This document shows positions 15,380-24,633 of a DNA stretch of 64,000 nt, in pieces. The stretch covers positions 372,001-436,000 of the forward strand of contig NZ_JAJBZG010000005.1 of the NCBI RefSeq assembly GCF_020552705.1. The letters run 5' to 3'. Every line of letters starts with the position of its first letter. Positions within the stretch are counted from its first letter, which is position 1. The position numbers were made by a program, and so were the translations under genes. This DNA is from Christiangramia sediminis (GTDB lineage Bacteria > Bacteroidota > Bacteroidia > Flavobacteriales > Flavobacteriaceae). Under the pieces are notes generated by a model. The model was not told the origin of the DNA and did not search any database. It saw nothing but the letters and a program-made list of their open reading frames with translations.

Positions 15380-17680
15380 CTATCCCTTTAAAGGTGTCGC
15401 TTTTTTATCCTTAAGATGCTCTGCAAAAAAGCCCATCATTGCTTTATAAAGATCTAATCGGTTTTCTTCCTTAGCGAACCCGTGGCCTTCATCATATTTT
15501 ACCATATAAGGTACTTCCACTCCACGTTCTCTTAAGCTTTTTACGATCTGGTCTGCTTCATCAATATTCACTCGCGGATCATTAGCCCCCTGAACCACAA
15601 AAAGCGGATTTTTAATTTTATCTACATGTAATGCTGGAGAGATCTCGTCCATTATTTTCTTCTCTTCTGCAACTTCAGGATTATACCATATCTTATATAA
15701 CATATCCCTGTATTTTTCCCAATATGGTGGTATAGTTGACATAAAAGTGTTCAGGTTGCTTACTCCCACATAATCTACACCACAAGCATATTTTTCAGGA
15801 GTTTTGGTCATCCCTCGAAGTACAGCATATCCTCCATGACTAGCACCGTAAATAGCTACTTTATCCTTATCTACCCATCCCTGATCTATCACAAAATCAA
15901 CTCCATCTTCTACATCATCCATTGCCTTGCGCCCAATCTCTCCGAAGCCAGCTTTCAGAAATTCTTTACCATATCCACCAGACACTCTAAAATTAACATG
16001 CAAGGTTGCATAACCACGACTTGCAAAAAGCTGTGCTTCGGGATTAAATCCCCAGTTATCACGAATTCCCTGTGGCCCTCCATGCGGATTCACAATCAGC
16101 GGCAATTTCTGTCCCTCTTTATAATCTGCAGGAAGCGTGATATAACCATGAAGAGTGAAGCCATCACGACTTTTGAAAGTGATCGGCTTCATAGAGGCCA
16201 TATCTTTAGCTTTTAAATGCGGCAGAAGCGTATAAAGCAGTGTAATCTTGTCTTTCTCTACGTCATACAGATAATACTCGCCAACAATTTTATCACTGGT
16301 TACACGAACCATATATTGCGATTCATCATCTGTTCTACCAACTGTGAAAAATTGTTTTTCACCAAATTCCTCTTTTAAGCGGGCATACACTTTTTTATAG
16401 GTTTCACTCACTGGAACAACTACCATCTTTTCACCGGAATAGCTGAAATAGTCGATCTCATAATCACGTTTTCTTGAAAGTGTTATTCCCGATACATCGA
16501 ACGTGTCATTGCTATAAACTGTCTTTATCTTCTTATTCTCTTTTAAGTCATAATGCTGAATTTCAATTTTATCACCATCCAGGTTTGAAACTACATAAGC
16601 GTCATCGGGATTTTCAGTATTTGGGTTAAAAGAAGAGATACCAAAGGAGTCTCCAAACTCAGCAAGTTTCACTCTGCGGAATTCTCCATCAACTTTATAT
16701 TGAACTTCAGTATTTACTCCATCTACAACCTTAGTTATGGCTCGCAGGTTTCCTTTTCTGTCAAAATTATAGCCTGCCACAGGAGCATCTCCTTCTTCAA
16801 CGGTATACAACTTTGTTACCTCTCCCGTATTAATATTCAATCTGTACGGTTCTTCCTGTTGAGGATTATCCCTGTTCATTTGTACGATCACATGCTCTTC
16901 ATCCTCTTTTAAAGCAGCAATAATGTTTACTCTCACTCCCTCAAATGGAGTAAGGTCCTTATCATTTTCACCATCAACATCTACCCCGAAAACATGGTAA
17001 TTTTCATCTCCTCCTTTATCCTGAAGGTATAAAATACGGTCTTTGCTTGCCCAGTAAAACCCACGAATCAAATCTTCACCCTGGGCTTTCAGTAAACTTT
17101 CTTTTTGCGTTGCAGTCTCTTTTAAATATAAATCCCGTTCCCCAGATTGTCTACGCTTCATGTAAGCGATATACTTTCCATCTGGAGATAACTGAAATGA
17201 GTATGCTTCGGGAGTTTTAAAATAATCTTCTACTGAATATTTGTAATCACCGGTTTCCAGTGCCGCAAGTTTATCCAATTCGGCTTCAGTTGACGGTAGT
17301 TGAGTGTTTCCTGGCTGTTTTTTCACAGTTCTATTTAAGTTTAGCGGAAATTCCTGGCCCGCTTGTTTGTAAGTTCCTTCTATAGTTTCACCCTTTAATA
17401 TACCAGAATACGTCATGCGCATTTTAGCAGAATTAATGGTTACCCTATTATCCTGCAAACTTACCGAATCAAGTTTGATTCCCGAAGCACCCTGTGCCGG
17501 AACATCTAAAGTTGCTTCGTAACCTTCTTCCGCAGAAGAAATATTGAAGATCAATTCCATTTGAGTGCCCTGTACTTCAAGGTTCCCGCTATAAGATCCT
17601 TTTAATTCCTGAGCCTGTATCGCCACTCCAAAAAGAAGAGAGGCTAGTATGATCGTATATTTTATAAGTGTAGTCATCAT
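15380..17680 (-). CDS. S9 family serine peptidase (prolyl oligopeptidase / acylaminoacyl-peptidase type)
   Basis: A 766-residue secreted peptidase. It has a signal peptide (about 1-24, ending AIQAQ), a preceding beta-rich segment (about 25-110) unusual for cytosolic S9 enzymes, then a WD/PD40-like propeller (about 150-480) and an alpha/beta-hydrolase domain (about 510-766). The catalytic triad is visible: Ser in IYGASHGGY, Asp in QGANDPRVN and His in DEGHGFA. It probably degrades oligopeptides in the periplasm. Seven bases separate it from a 32-codon ORF upstream, so it may be the distal gene of the 18330-15380 run. Confidence 0.92.
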   Translation of the reverse strand: MMTTLIKYTIILASLLFGVAIQAQELKGSYSGNLEVQGTQMELIFNISSAEEGYEATLDVPAQGASGIKLDSVSLQDNRVTINSAKMRMTYSGILKGETIEGTYKQAGQEFPLNLNRTVKKQPGNTQLPSTEAELDKLAALETGDYKYSVEDYFKTPEAYSFQLSPDGKYIAYMKRRQSGERDLYLKETATQKESLLKAQGEDLIRGFYWASKDRILYLQDKGGDENYHVFGVDVDGENDKDLTPFEGVRVNIIAALKEDEEHVIVQMNRDNPQQEEPYRLNINTGEVTKLYTVEEGDAPVAGYNFDRKGNLRAITKVVDGVNTEVQYKVDGEFRRVKLAEFGDSFGISSFNPNTENPDDAYVVSNLDGDKIEIQHYDLKENKKIKTVYSNDTFDVSGITLSRKRDYEIDYFSYSGEKMVVVPVSETYKKVYARLKEEFGEKQFFTVGRTDDESQYMVRVTSDKIVGEYYLYDVEKDKITLLYTLLPHLKAKDMASMKPITFKSRDGFTLHGYITLPADYKEGQKLPLIVNPHGGPQGIRDNWGFNPEAQLFASRGYATLHVNFRVSGGYGKEFLKAGFGEIGRKAMDDVEDGVDFVIDQGWVDKDKVAIYGASHGGYAVLRGMTKTPEKYACGVDYVGVSNLNTFMSTIPPYWEKYRDMLYKIWYNPEVAEEKKIMDEISPALHVDKIKNPLFVVQGANDPRVNIDEADQIVKSLRERGVEVPYMVKYDEGHGFAKEENRLDLYKAMMGFFAEHLKDKKATPLKG

Positions 17681-17687
17681 TTTAAGT

Positions 17688-17786
17688 TTAAAATAGTAGT
17701 TTGATTATTAGAAAAAGGCTTATGCCGAATATAACGCCAATGGCAAACTTTATGAGTTTAATATTTTTTGAAGTCCTTGTTTTCAT
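17688..17786 (-). CDS. Candidate small membrane protein, 32 aa (overlaps upstream ORF by ATGA)
   Basis: An ATG at 17786 opens 32 codons: a basic head (MKTRTSKNIKLIK) followed by a single hydrophobic helix (FAIGVIFGISLFLIIKLLF). Its ATG overlaps the TGA of the 33-residue ORF upstream in the arrangement ATGA, the classic form of translational coupling, and its stop lies 7 bases before the S9 peptidase start. The head resembles that of the 144-residue protein further upstream (MKAKNRKVKKPIKLI). No family was recognised. Reality is inferred from spacing, composition and coupling. Confidence 0.45.
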   Translation of the reverse strand: MKTRTSKNIKLIKFAIGVIFGISLFLIIKLLF

Positions 17787-17884
17787 AGATGAAATTGTGA
17801 ATGAAAATATTCCAATAAGTACATGTAGATTAAAACCAGAATGGCCACAGCAGAGATATACATTTTCTTTTTTGAAATTTTCAT
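17783..17884 (-). CDS. Candidate small membrane protein, 33 aa
   Basis: The ATG at 17884 starts MKISKKKMYISAVAILVLIYMYLLEYFHSQFHL, here described by parts: a Lys-rich N-terminus, one transmembrane helix (about residues 9-24) and a short His-containing tail. It begins 11 bases after the stop of the 144-residue gene and ends in a TGA that overlaps the next ATG. Too short for family recognition; the gene-like layout on both sides is the main support. Confidence 0.45.
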   Translation of the reverse strand: MKISKKKMYISAVAILVLIYMYLLEYFHSQFHL

Positions 17885-17895
17885 GATAACTAATT

Positions 17896-18330
17896 TTAGA
17901 TTTTCTCTGATTCCAGAATGCAACCTTCCCTGAATTTCACGGTTTGAGATTGTTCAGAATTTTTGAAATGAAAGGAAATCAGGTCCATGGAGTTATAGTT
18001 CTCGATTTCTTTTTGAAGAATATTATTTAGCCGTATTGCTTCGGTTTCCACCGAATTAGAAAATATACAATTTTCAAGTACGAAGCCTGCCTGAGAATTA
18101 CTAAACCCATCTTCCATGCTGAATTGAATACCCACAGCATTTACATCAGAGTTTACAATTTCGCAATTGCAGTTTTGCTGAAGTTTAGTTTCAATGGAAT
18201 TTACCAGTTTATTATTTGCCGAAACTCCCTGTCCAACTCCATATCCAAAAGTGAGTCCTATTGAACCTGCAATTACCATAATGAAAATTAACTTTATTGG
18301 TTTTTTTACTTTTCTGTTTTTTGCTTTCAT
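17896..18330 (-). CDS. Hypothetical membrane-anchored protein
   Basis: A 144-residue protein with a very basic head (MKAKNRKVKKPIK), one transmembrane helix (about residues 14-33: LIFIMVIAGSIGLTFGYGVG) and an extracytoplasmic part containing four Cys (NCNC, ENC, EGC). No family was recognised. It is the first of three short ORFs with the same lysine-rich head plus helix design, followed by the S9 peptidase. No TAnnTTTG box was found in front of it. The repeated layout suggests a small membrane complex, which is an inference. Confidence 0.6.
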   Translation of the reverse strand: MKAKNRKVKKPIKLIFIMVIAGSIGLTFGYGVGQGVSANNKLVNSIETKLQQNCNCEIVNSDVNAVGIQFSMEDGFSNSQAGFVLENCIFSNSVETEAIRLNNILQKEIENYNSMDLISFHFKNSEQSQTVKFREGCILESEKI

Positions 18331-18540
18331 AATAAAATTTTTAGTGATTGATTTCTGAAATCAAATCTGCAACACAAAACTCCATATAAAAAGAAAAGAC
18401 TCCCCAGTTTTAGAAAAATGGGGAACATAAAATCGCTGTAAAGCGTTGATAATATTAGAATTGAATCAAATAATACGAGCGAAGAAAAGTGAAAATTCGG
18501 CCAAGCCTATTTTTATAAATTTAGGGTTAGAAAGGCTATT

Positions 18541-20238
18541 TTAGCCAATATTCTTTATCTCCTTGATATAAAAAGAAGGGTTCAAACCGGTATTAAGTTT
18601 AAAATATTTGGTGAAGGAATCGGCACTTTTATAACCCACTTCTTCAGCGATGGATTGGATGGAATAAGAACGAAAGATCACATCATTCTTTAACCTAACG
18701 ATTGCATAATTAATGCGAAGATCGTTGATATAGGAATTGAAGTTTTTACCAAAATGTGAATTGATCACTTTCGAGAGATACGAAGTATTTGTATTTATTT
18801 TCCTGGCGACATTATAAGAATTACATTCCTGTTTGAGAAAATATTCTTTTTGCTCCAGTTTTTTGAGACCCTCTAAAATTTGCTGTTTTGTCTCTTCAGG
18901 AACATCAGTACTGCTCTTTTCTTCTAATACTTCATCTTTTGTATTAGTGATTTTATCTAATTCATTAGTGGATTCAATTTTGAGCATCAAAGCTTCAAAT
19001 TTTTCCTCGTTCTTTTTTTTATTTCTATAAAAACGAAGTAGTACCACCAGCAGTAGAAGAATTATAAGAGAAGCTCCTAAAAATAGATAATTAAGATAGG
19101 TTTGTTTCAGATTTTTTTCCTCCTTAATTGCCGCCAACTCATTTTTGAAATCCTCTACTTCTTGCTGTTTTAATGATTGGTTTACTGTATCCCTAATTTT
19201 ACCAAACTGCGCTACTGTGTTTATATACTTTTCAAGATAAAAATTAGACTTCTCTATATCACCAGTATGTTTATAGGCTTTTGCCAGTAGTTTATAGTGA
19301 TCTACCATAAAACCTTCTTCATCTTTCTTAACCTGATAAATTTCAAGTGCTTCCTGAAGGAATATTTGAGCTTTTTTAAATTGTTTTTTTGCAAGATATA
19401 ACTCTCCAAAATTCCCATAAAATACCAGGCTATCTAATTTTGACAGAGGCCTACAAAGAACTATAGCTCTTTTCAGATTATTCTCGGCAGATGAAAGCTT
19501 ATTTATCATGATCTCGATTTCTGCTTTTTTTCTGAGGAATTGTTGCTTTTGGCATGTGTCCTTAGCTTTTTCAACCAATTGCAAGGCTTTATCCATATAA
19601 AATATAGCAGAATCCTTTTGGTTTTTCGCTTTATAGGATAGGGAGAGATAATAAAAGTTCGTGGCCTTTACATTCTCCAAATAGGTTGCATCAAAACCAG
19701 AATTCTTGAGGATTTCAAGACCTCTTTTATGAAGACTAAGGGCTTCATTTGGATCACCAATTGTCGATCTGATGTATCCTATTTTAAGCAATAATTTATG
19801 CTGGTACTTTTTATCATTTGTTTCTTCAGAAAGTTTAAGAGCTTCACTATAATTCTCTATAGCTTTCCCCCAAATCCCCTGATAAAAATACGCCTGGCCA
19901 ATTTGAAATAAAGAATGAATACTTTGTGATTTCAATTCATGCTTCGAAGCAAAACTCATGAATGATTTGAGTGAATCCTGAGCTGTATCAAAATTTCGAC
20001 TCCATATTGAACCTTCGATAAACAAACTTTTGGCTATCAATTGCTGCTCAAGATTGTTATCATTTATAGCTTTTTTTCGATAATAATCGATTAGCTCAAA
20101 ATTGATTTTCTCTTTTTCAAAGCCGCCTATTAAAGTTTTAAGCTCCTCATAAGTTTTAGTCTCTAACGAATCTTTTTGTGCAGTAAGATTGAAAGTAATG
20201 AAAATGTAAAGAAGAAAAGTTAGTTTGAAAAATCTCAT
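18541..20238 (-). CDS. TPR-containing transmembrane AraC-type transcriptional regulator
   Basis: A 565-residue one-component regulator. A signal peptide (1-20, NLTAQ) leads to a periplasmic array of TPR repeats (about 40-350), a coiled-coil-like stretch, one transmembrane helix (about 380-400: YLFLGASLIILLLLVVLL), a basic stop-transfer segment and a cytoplasmic AraC-type double helix-turn-helix (about 465-565: VARKINTNTSYLSKVINSHFG and SIAEEVGYKSADSFTKYFK). A periplasmic or envelope signal is thus linked directly to DNA binding, a design common in Bacteroidota. The target genes are not evident from the neighbourhood. Confidence 0.88.
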   Translation of the reverse strand: MRFFKLTFLLYIFITFNLTAQKDSLETKTYEELKTLIGGFEKEKINFELIDYYRKKAINDNNLEQQLIAKSLFIEGSIWSRNFDTAQDSLKSFMSFASKHELKSQSIHSLFQIGQAYFYQGIWGKAIENYSEALKLSEETNDKKYQHKLLLKIGYIRSTIGDPNEALSLHKRGLEILKNSGFDATYLENVKATNFYYLSLSYKAKNQKDSAIFYMDKALQLVEKAKDTCQKQQFLRKKAEIEIMINKLSSAENNLKRAIVLCRPLSKLDSLVFYGNFGELYLAKKQFKKAQIFLQEALEIYQVKKDEEGFMVDHYKLLAKAYKHTGDIEKSNFYLEKYINTVAQFGKIRDTVNQSLKQQEVEDFKNELAAIKEEKNLKQTYLNYLFLGASLIILLLLVVLLRFYRNKKKNEEKFEALMLKIESTNELDKITNTKDEVLEEKSSTDVPEETKQQILEGLKKLEQKEYFLKQECNSYNVARKINTNTSYLSKVINSHFGKNFNSYINDLRINYAIVRLKNDVIFRSYSIQSIAEEVGYKSADSFTKYFKLNTGLNPSFYIKEIKNIG

Positions 20239-20305
20239 AGAGTACTACAATCAGACAGATTTTGAAGACGGCTAAATATACCGAATTAAAAAATAAAGCC
20301 GCAGT

Positions 20306-21088
20306 CTATTTTATCTCCTGACAATCCGGACAAAAATAGGTGCTTCTCCCTCCTACTTTTATCATTTCAATCTTTCCCTTGCCATTCGGACAGTCTTCCC
20401 CTTCAGTTCTATGATTTCTCAAATAATCTTCCGGAATAGGAATTCCTTCGGTTTTACTTTTGGTAACTGTATCCAGAATAGCAACCATTTTTTTGAACAT
20501 GGTGGAAAAATCGTTCTTATTAAGATTTTCAGATTTCGACTTGGGGTGAATCCCGCTTTGGTAAAGCATTTCGTCTACATATAAATTTCCCAGTCCGGCG
20601 ATAAAAGACTGATCCATTAAAGCTGTTTTCACACTGCCTCTTTTGCCATCAAATAACTTCTGAAAGTCCTCTTTATTAATTTCGGTAGCATGTGGCCCTA
20701 AATTCTGTTTTTTACGAAAGGCTTCTATACTATCGGTTAGAAAAAGTTTTCCAAATTTTCTAGGACAAATGAAAGAAAGTTTGGACCCGCTTTCAAAGCT
20801 TAAGGTCAATTGTGCATGTTTATGAACTTCATCATGATTGAAAAAATCCAATTTTCCGGTCATGCCGAAATGTATAACCAGGAACCCAGATTTCTTCAAT
20901 TCCAGCAACAGGTATTTTCCTATCTGCGCGGTCGACACAAATTCATTCCCTTTCAATATATCTTCAAACTCCTTCTTTGGCGATTGAAATATTTTATCTG
21001 CTCCCGTTTCTACTTTGACAATTTTCTGATGAAGACTGGTTGAATCTACATATATCTTTTGATAGGCTACTTCAGGAAGTTCTGGCAT
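20306..21088 (-). CDS. Fpg/Nei family DNA glycosylase
   Basis: A 260-residue base-excision repair enzyme. The invariant MPELPEV start supplies the catalytic Pro2 and Glu3, GKYLLLELK (about residues 58-66) the conserved Lys, and the H2TH region includes GLGNLYVDEMLYQSGIHP (about 165-182). The C-terminal zinc finger is odd: the first Cys pair, normally C-x2-C, is reduced to one Cys (EDCPNGKGKIE), while the second pair (FCPDC) and the GGRSTYF loop with its catalytic Arg are intact. Zinc binding may therefore be absent or use another ligand. It could be Fpg (8-oxoguanine) or Nei-like; MPELPEV favours Fpg. Confidence 0.88.
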   Translation of the reverse strand: MPELPEVAYQKIYVDSTSLHQKIVKVETGADKIFQSPKKEFEDILKGNEFVSTAQIGKYLLLELKKSGFLVIHFGMTGKLDFFNHDEVHKHAQLTLSFESGSKLSFICPRKFGKLFLTDSIEAFRKKQNLGPHATEINKEDFQKLFDGKRGSVKTALMDQSFIAGLGNLYVDEMLYQSGIHPKSKSENLNKNDFSTMFKKMVAILDTVTKSKTEGIPIPEDYLRNHRTEGEDCPNGKGKIEMIKVGGRSTYFCPDCQEIK

Positions 21089-21138
21089 ACGTTTTTGTTT
21101 TGAATTTACTGAAAATTCAGAGTTTCTGAATTTGGTTT

Positions 21139-22212
21139 CTAAAAAAGCTTCATCTGCCCGTCTTTGAACTCTTGATGCAGTTTACAATTAAGTTTAGGTT
21201 TTTCACGGTCTTTTAAATAAAGTTTTCTGGCAATTCTAAATTGCTGTGCTACCTGGTTGGCAAATTCCCCTTCGCCTTTCATTCTCGTGCCAAACCTGCT
21301 GTCATTCAAGCTTCCGCCGTGTATATTCTCAATTTGGTGCAACACCTTATCTGCCCTGTCCGGCATTGCTTTTCTGATCCAGTCTGAAAAAATCTGTCCA
21401 ATTGCCCCATTCAGTCGAACAATGGTATATCCAACTCCAAATGCTCCCCGTTCTGAAATTTCCTTTACCAGAGGCATTATTTCGTGACAATTTATCGAGG
21501 GAATAATTGGGGCCATCATCACTCCAACCGGAATATTTGCGGCCGACAGTTTTTCTACCGTTTCCAGTCTTTTTTTTATGGAGGCGGTCCTAGGTTCCAG
21601 GGCCCTGCGAGTCTCTTCTTTAAGAGAAGTTATGGATAGACTAACAGATATAAGATTCTCTTGTGCCAGCTCTCTTAAAATATCAATATCTCTTTGGATC
21701 AGACTGTTTTTTGTGATCATGCCCACCGGGTGCCTGTATTTCAGAAAAGTTTGTAATAAACTTCTGGTGATCTTCAATTTCTTTTCAATGGGCTGATAAC
21801 AATCGGTATTTCCAGAAAGAACAATGGGTTTAGCTTCCCAGCTTTTACTTTTCAATTTCTTTTCCAGCAGCTCCACGGCATTCCGCTTTACCAGTATTTT
21901 TTGTTCAAAATCCAGGCCTGCGCTATATCCCCAGTATTCATGGGAATTCCGGGCGTAGCAATAGATGCAGCCATGCTCACAACCCTGATAGGGGTTTAAG
22001 GAACATTCCATTCCAACATCAGGGCTTACCACTTTATTGATGATAGTTTTCGGAAAAGTTTCAATAATAGTAGTTTTAGATTCTCTCGATTCATCCCCTT
22101 CCGCAGCACAATAATTGAGAAAATCATCTCTCATTTCATGACTATGCTCATGAAATCTATTGGATGCATTCAATTGCGCTCCTCTTCCCTTTATAAACTC
22201 ATCTGATGACAT
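21139..22212 (-). CDS. PA0069 family radical SAM protein
   Basis: A 357-residue iron-sulfur enzyme. The radical SAM cluster is in SLNPYQGCEHGCIYCYARNSHEYWG (about residues 73-97), with the C-x3-C-x2-C spacing of CEHGCIYC. This motif and the LVKRNAVELLEKKL and SGNTDCYQP stretches are typical of the PA0069/SplB-like group, whose reaction is unknown. The partial TIM barrel continues to about 290. It follows fpg by 50 bases in the reverse order of transcription. On the minus strand a TATTTTTG box (22224-22217) ends just 4 bases before the ATG, so the message would have almost no leader. Confidence 0.85.
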   Translation of the reverse strand: MSSDEFIKGRGAQLNASNRFHEHSHEMRDDFLNYCAAEGDESRESKTTIIETFPKTIINKVVSPDVGMECSLNPYQGCEHGCIYCYARNSHEYWGYSAGLDFEQKILVKRNAVELLEKKLKSKSWEAKPIVLSGNTDCYQPIEKKLKITRSLLQTFLKYRHPVGMITKNSLIQRDIDILRELAQENLISVSLSITSLKEETRRALEPRTASIKKRLETVEKLSAANIPVGVMMAPIIPSINCHEIMPLVKEISERGAFGVGYTIVRLNGAIGQIFSDWIRKAMPDRADKVLHQIENIHGGSLNDSRFGTRMKGEGEFANQVAQQFRIARKLYLKDREKPKLNCKLHQEFKDGQMKLF

Positions 22213-22272
22213 TTCACAAAAATATGGAAATTTTCCAAATAAAAGGATTTTTTCCTAAAATATGAAAAGTAA

Positions 22273-22304
22273 AAAGGTCATACGTAATCAAACGTATGAC
22301 CTTT
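22273..22304 (-). terminator. Terminator of the enoyl-CoA hydratase gene
   Basis: A perfect 13-bp stem (AAAGGTCATACGT and complement) with a six-base loop, 45 bases after the stop; on the minus strand it is followed by TTTTACTTTTC. Confidence 0.8.
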
Positions 22305-22348
22305 AATCTCTATTCAGTTAGGCGCTTCTTTCGCCACTGCATATTATA

Positions 22349-23131
22349 TTATTTACCCGGAAACTCAGCCTTTCTTTTATTCAGGAATGCAGAAGTTCCC
22401 TCATCAAAATCATCAGTCCCAAAAGAACGTCCAAATCCTGAAATCTCTACCTCAAAGCCGTTTACACCATCTTCGTAGTTTGCATTGATCGCTTTAATCG
22501 CTTCGGAAATAGCTACCATAGAATTTTTCATGATCTTACCGGCCATTTTTTCGGTAAATTCTTTCAGCTCATCCACCTCAACCACATGATTTACCAGGTT
22601 ATACTGTAATGCCTGGTTGGCATCTATCATTCCGGCGGTCATGATCATCTCCATCGCGCGCCCTTTTCCCACTAATTGCGGCAAACGCTGTGTACCTCCA
22701 TAACCAGGAATAACACCCAGGGATACTTCCGGAAGACCCATTTTTGCATTATCACTGGCAATCCTAAAATGTGCTGCCATAGCCAGTTCAAGGCCTCCAC
22801 CTAGGGCAAATCCATTTACCGCAGCAATAACTGGTTTTGGGAAATTCGATACATAATTGAACAATTTTTCCTGCCCATCTGCAGCGAGTTTTTTACCTTC
22901 TTTTGGAGAATAATCAGCAAATTCGCTAATGTCTGCTCCTGCAACGAAAGCTTTTTCGCCACTTCCGGTAAGAATAATCACTTTTACCTCATCGTTATTT
23001 TTAGCCTCTTTAAAGGCCTCATGCAATTCCTGTATAGTTTCACGGTTAAGGGCATTTAATTTCTTTGGCCTGTTTATCGTGATTGTAAGGATATCATTTT
23101 CAATCTCTTCTAAAATATTTTGATAGCTCAT
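22349..23131 (-). CDS. Enoyl-CoA hydratase/isomerase (crotonase family)
   Basis: A 260-residue enzyme of fatty-acid or amino-acid degradation that hydrates enoyl-CoA. The oxyanion-hole motifs are FVAGADISEF (about residues 61-70) and VNGFALGGGLELAMA (about 104-118). The two catalytic Glu expected of hydratases are visible near GGGLELA and in LPEVSLGVIPGYGGTQRL. Length is typical. The start lies 6 bases after the stop of the histidine kinase, implying joint transcription, although the functional link is unclear. Confidence 0.9.
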   Translation of the reverse strand: MSYQNILEEIENDILTITINRPKKLNALNRETIQELHEAFKEAKNNDEVKVIILTGSGEKAFVAGADISEFADYSPKEGKKLAADGQEKLFNYVSNFPKPVIAAVNGFALGGGLELAMAAHFRIASDNAKMGLPEVSLGVIPGYGGTQRLPQLVGKGRAMEMIMTAGMIDANQALQYNLVNHVVEVDELKEFTEKMAGKIMKNSMVAISEAIKAINANYEDGVNGFEVEISGFGRSFGTDDFDEGTSAFLNKRKAEFPGK

Positions 23132-23137
23132 AAATTT

Positions 23138-24592
23138 TTATTTTGGAAATCGTACGTTAAATATAGTGCCTTTATTCTGTTTGGAAACAAAATCTATGCT
23201 TCCATTATAGGTCTCTACAATATTCTTTACCATGGCTAACCCAAGTCCCATTCCGCTGGATTTTGTGGTAAATTTAGGTTCAAAAACCTTGTCTTTATTC
23301 TCTTCAGAAATTCCCGATCCGTTGTCTGAAACCGAAACACAAACCATATTTTCTTGCTCTTCTACCATTACCAGAATATGAGGATCTTCCACATGCTTAA
23401 GCGCCTGGGTTGCATTTTTAACTAAATTGGTAACCACCCTTATCAATTGAGTTCTGTCAAATTTAGCCAGGATCTCTTCTTTCTCCGATTTAAATTCTAT
23501 ATACCTTTCATTAAAAATATCCAGTGCCAGTTTCACAATTTTAGGAACATTCAAAGTTTCATTTTGTTGTGCCGGCATTTTGGCAAAATTTGAAAATGCT
23601 GAAGCAATAGAGCTCATCGTATCAATCTGGTTGATAAGCGTATTAGTATATTCCTCAACCTTTAACTCAATATCCGGGTCGTTCTTATCAAAATTACGCT
23701 GAAAACTTTGCACACTTAATCTCATAGGCGTCAAAGGATTCTTGATCTCGTGGGCAACCTGCTTCGCCATCTCCCTCCATGCCTGCTCACGCTCTCCTGT
23801 AGCAAGTTTCACCGCGCTTTCCTCTAATTCATCGATCATACTGTTATACGCAGAAACAAGGGCGTAGATCTCTTCGGTAGCATTAGACAGTTCTATCTTT
23901 TGATTTCTCTTATCCAGTCTTGTTTGATTGATCTTTTCTGAAATGATCTTAAGGGATTTAGTGATATATTTTGAAAGGAAAAATGACAGGATGATGGCAA
24001 TAAGGAGCATAAAAAGATAAACCTCAGCCATTCTTACCAGAAAGTTATTCAGATCCCGATTAAGCAGACTATCATCCTGAAGGTACGGCAGGTATAATAT
24101 AGCCAGTGGTTTGAATTTATTATCGGTAATATAAGAATAGGAAGACTGGTATTTCTGGCCATTGATCTCGGTCTTTTTCAGGTATCTCTTATCTGAAGTT
24201 GAATCCAGTTTTTTAAGAATCCCGCTCTGGATCTTAACTTCGGTAGTATCCTTAAAGAAGGATTCGTCAGATTTTATAATGAGATTTCCCTCCAGGCTGT
24301 AAATATGGATCTGCATTTCATGAACCTCCGCCATTTCATCGATCTTATCACGTTCATTAAAGATAAGTTCAAGGTTTTCTGTATCTACCACATAGGTGGT
24401 ACTGGCCAGAACGAATTTGATATTTTCAAGGATTGCTTTCTGCTTTCGCTCGAGTCGCTCTTTGTGATAATTTTCAGCTTCCTGCTTATATTGATAGACC
24501 GTAACTCCAAATATTAGAATTGATGCACCCAGCACCAACAATATCATGGAGATAAAAATACGGGTTCGTAAGGATAATTTAAGCACTTTCAT
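23138..24592 (-). CDS. Sensor histidine kinase, NtrY-like
   Basis: A 484-residue two-component kinase. Two membrane helices (about 12-33 and 190-206) flank a periplasmic sensor of about 155 residues that looks like a double-Cache/PAS-type domain. A HAMP linker (about 207-260) is followed by the phospho-acceptor His281 in QVAHEIKNPLTPM and an HATPase domain (NLVKNATQAL, DNGSGIS, GMGLGLAMVK). The HEIKNPLTPxxLS form is characteristic of NtrY-type kinases. No response regulator gene is adjacent, so the partner is elsewhere. It is followed by the enoyl-CoA hydratase gene. Confidence 0.88.
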   Translation of the reverse strand: MKVLKLSLRTRIFISMILLVLGASILIFGVTVYQYKQEAENYHKERLERKQKAILENIKFVLASTTYVVDTENLELIFNERDKIDEMAEVHEMQIHIYSLEGNLIIKSDESFFKDTTEVKIQSGILKKLDSTSDKRYLKKTEINGQKYQSSYSYITDNKFKPLAILYLPYLQDDSLLNRDLNNFLVRMAEVYLFMLLIAIILSFFLSKYITKSLKIISEKINQTRLDKRNQKIELSNATEEIYALVSAYNSMIDELEESAVKLATGEREQAWREMAKQVAHEIKNPLTPMRLSVQSFQRNFDKNDPDIELKVEEYTNTLINQIDTMSSIASAFSNFAKMPAQQNETLNVPKIVKLALDIFNERYIEFKSEKEEILAKFDRTQLIRVVTNLVKNATQALKHVEDPHILVMVEEQENMVCVSVSDNGSGISEENKDKVFEPKFTTKSSGMGLGLAMVKNIVETYNGSIDFVSKQNKGTIFNVRFPK

Positions 24593-24633
24593 ATAAGCTA
24601 GCTTGCCTCAAGGATTACAATTATCGCACCATT

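Noticed and set aside
17701-17886. Plus-strand 61-residue ORF antisense to the small ORFs
   Set aside because: No family features; the minus-strand ORFs have better spacing and coupling.
18400-18430. Hairpin CCCCA...TGGGG between the TPR-AraC gene and the 144-residue gene
   Set aside because: Five-base stem with a long loop and no T run; too weak to call a terminator.
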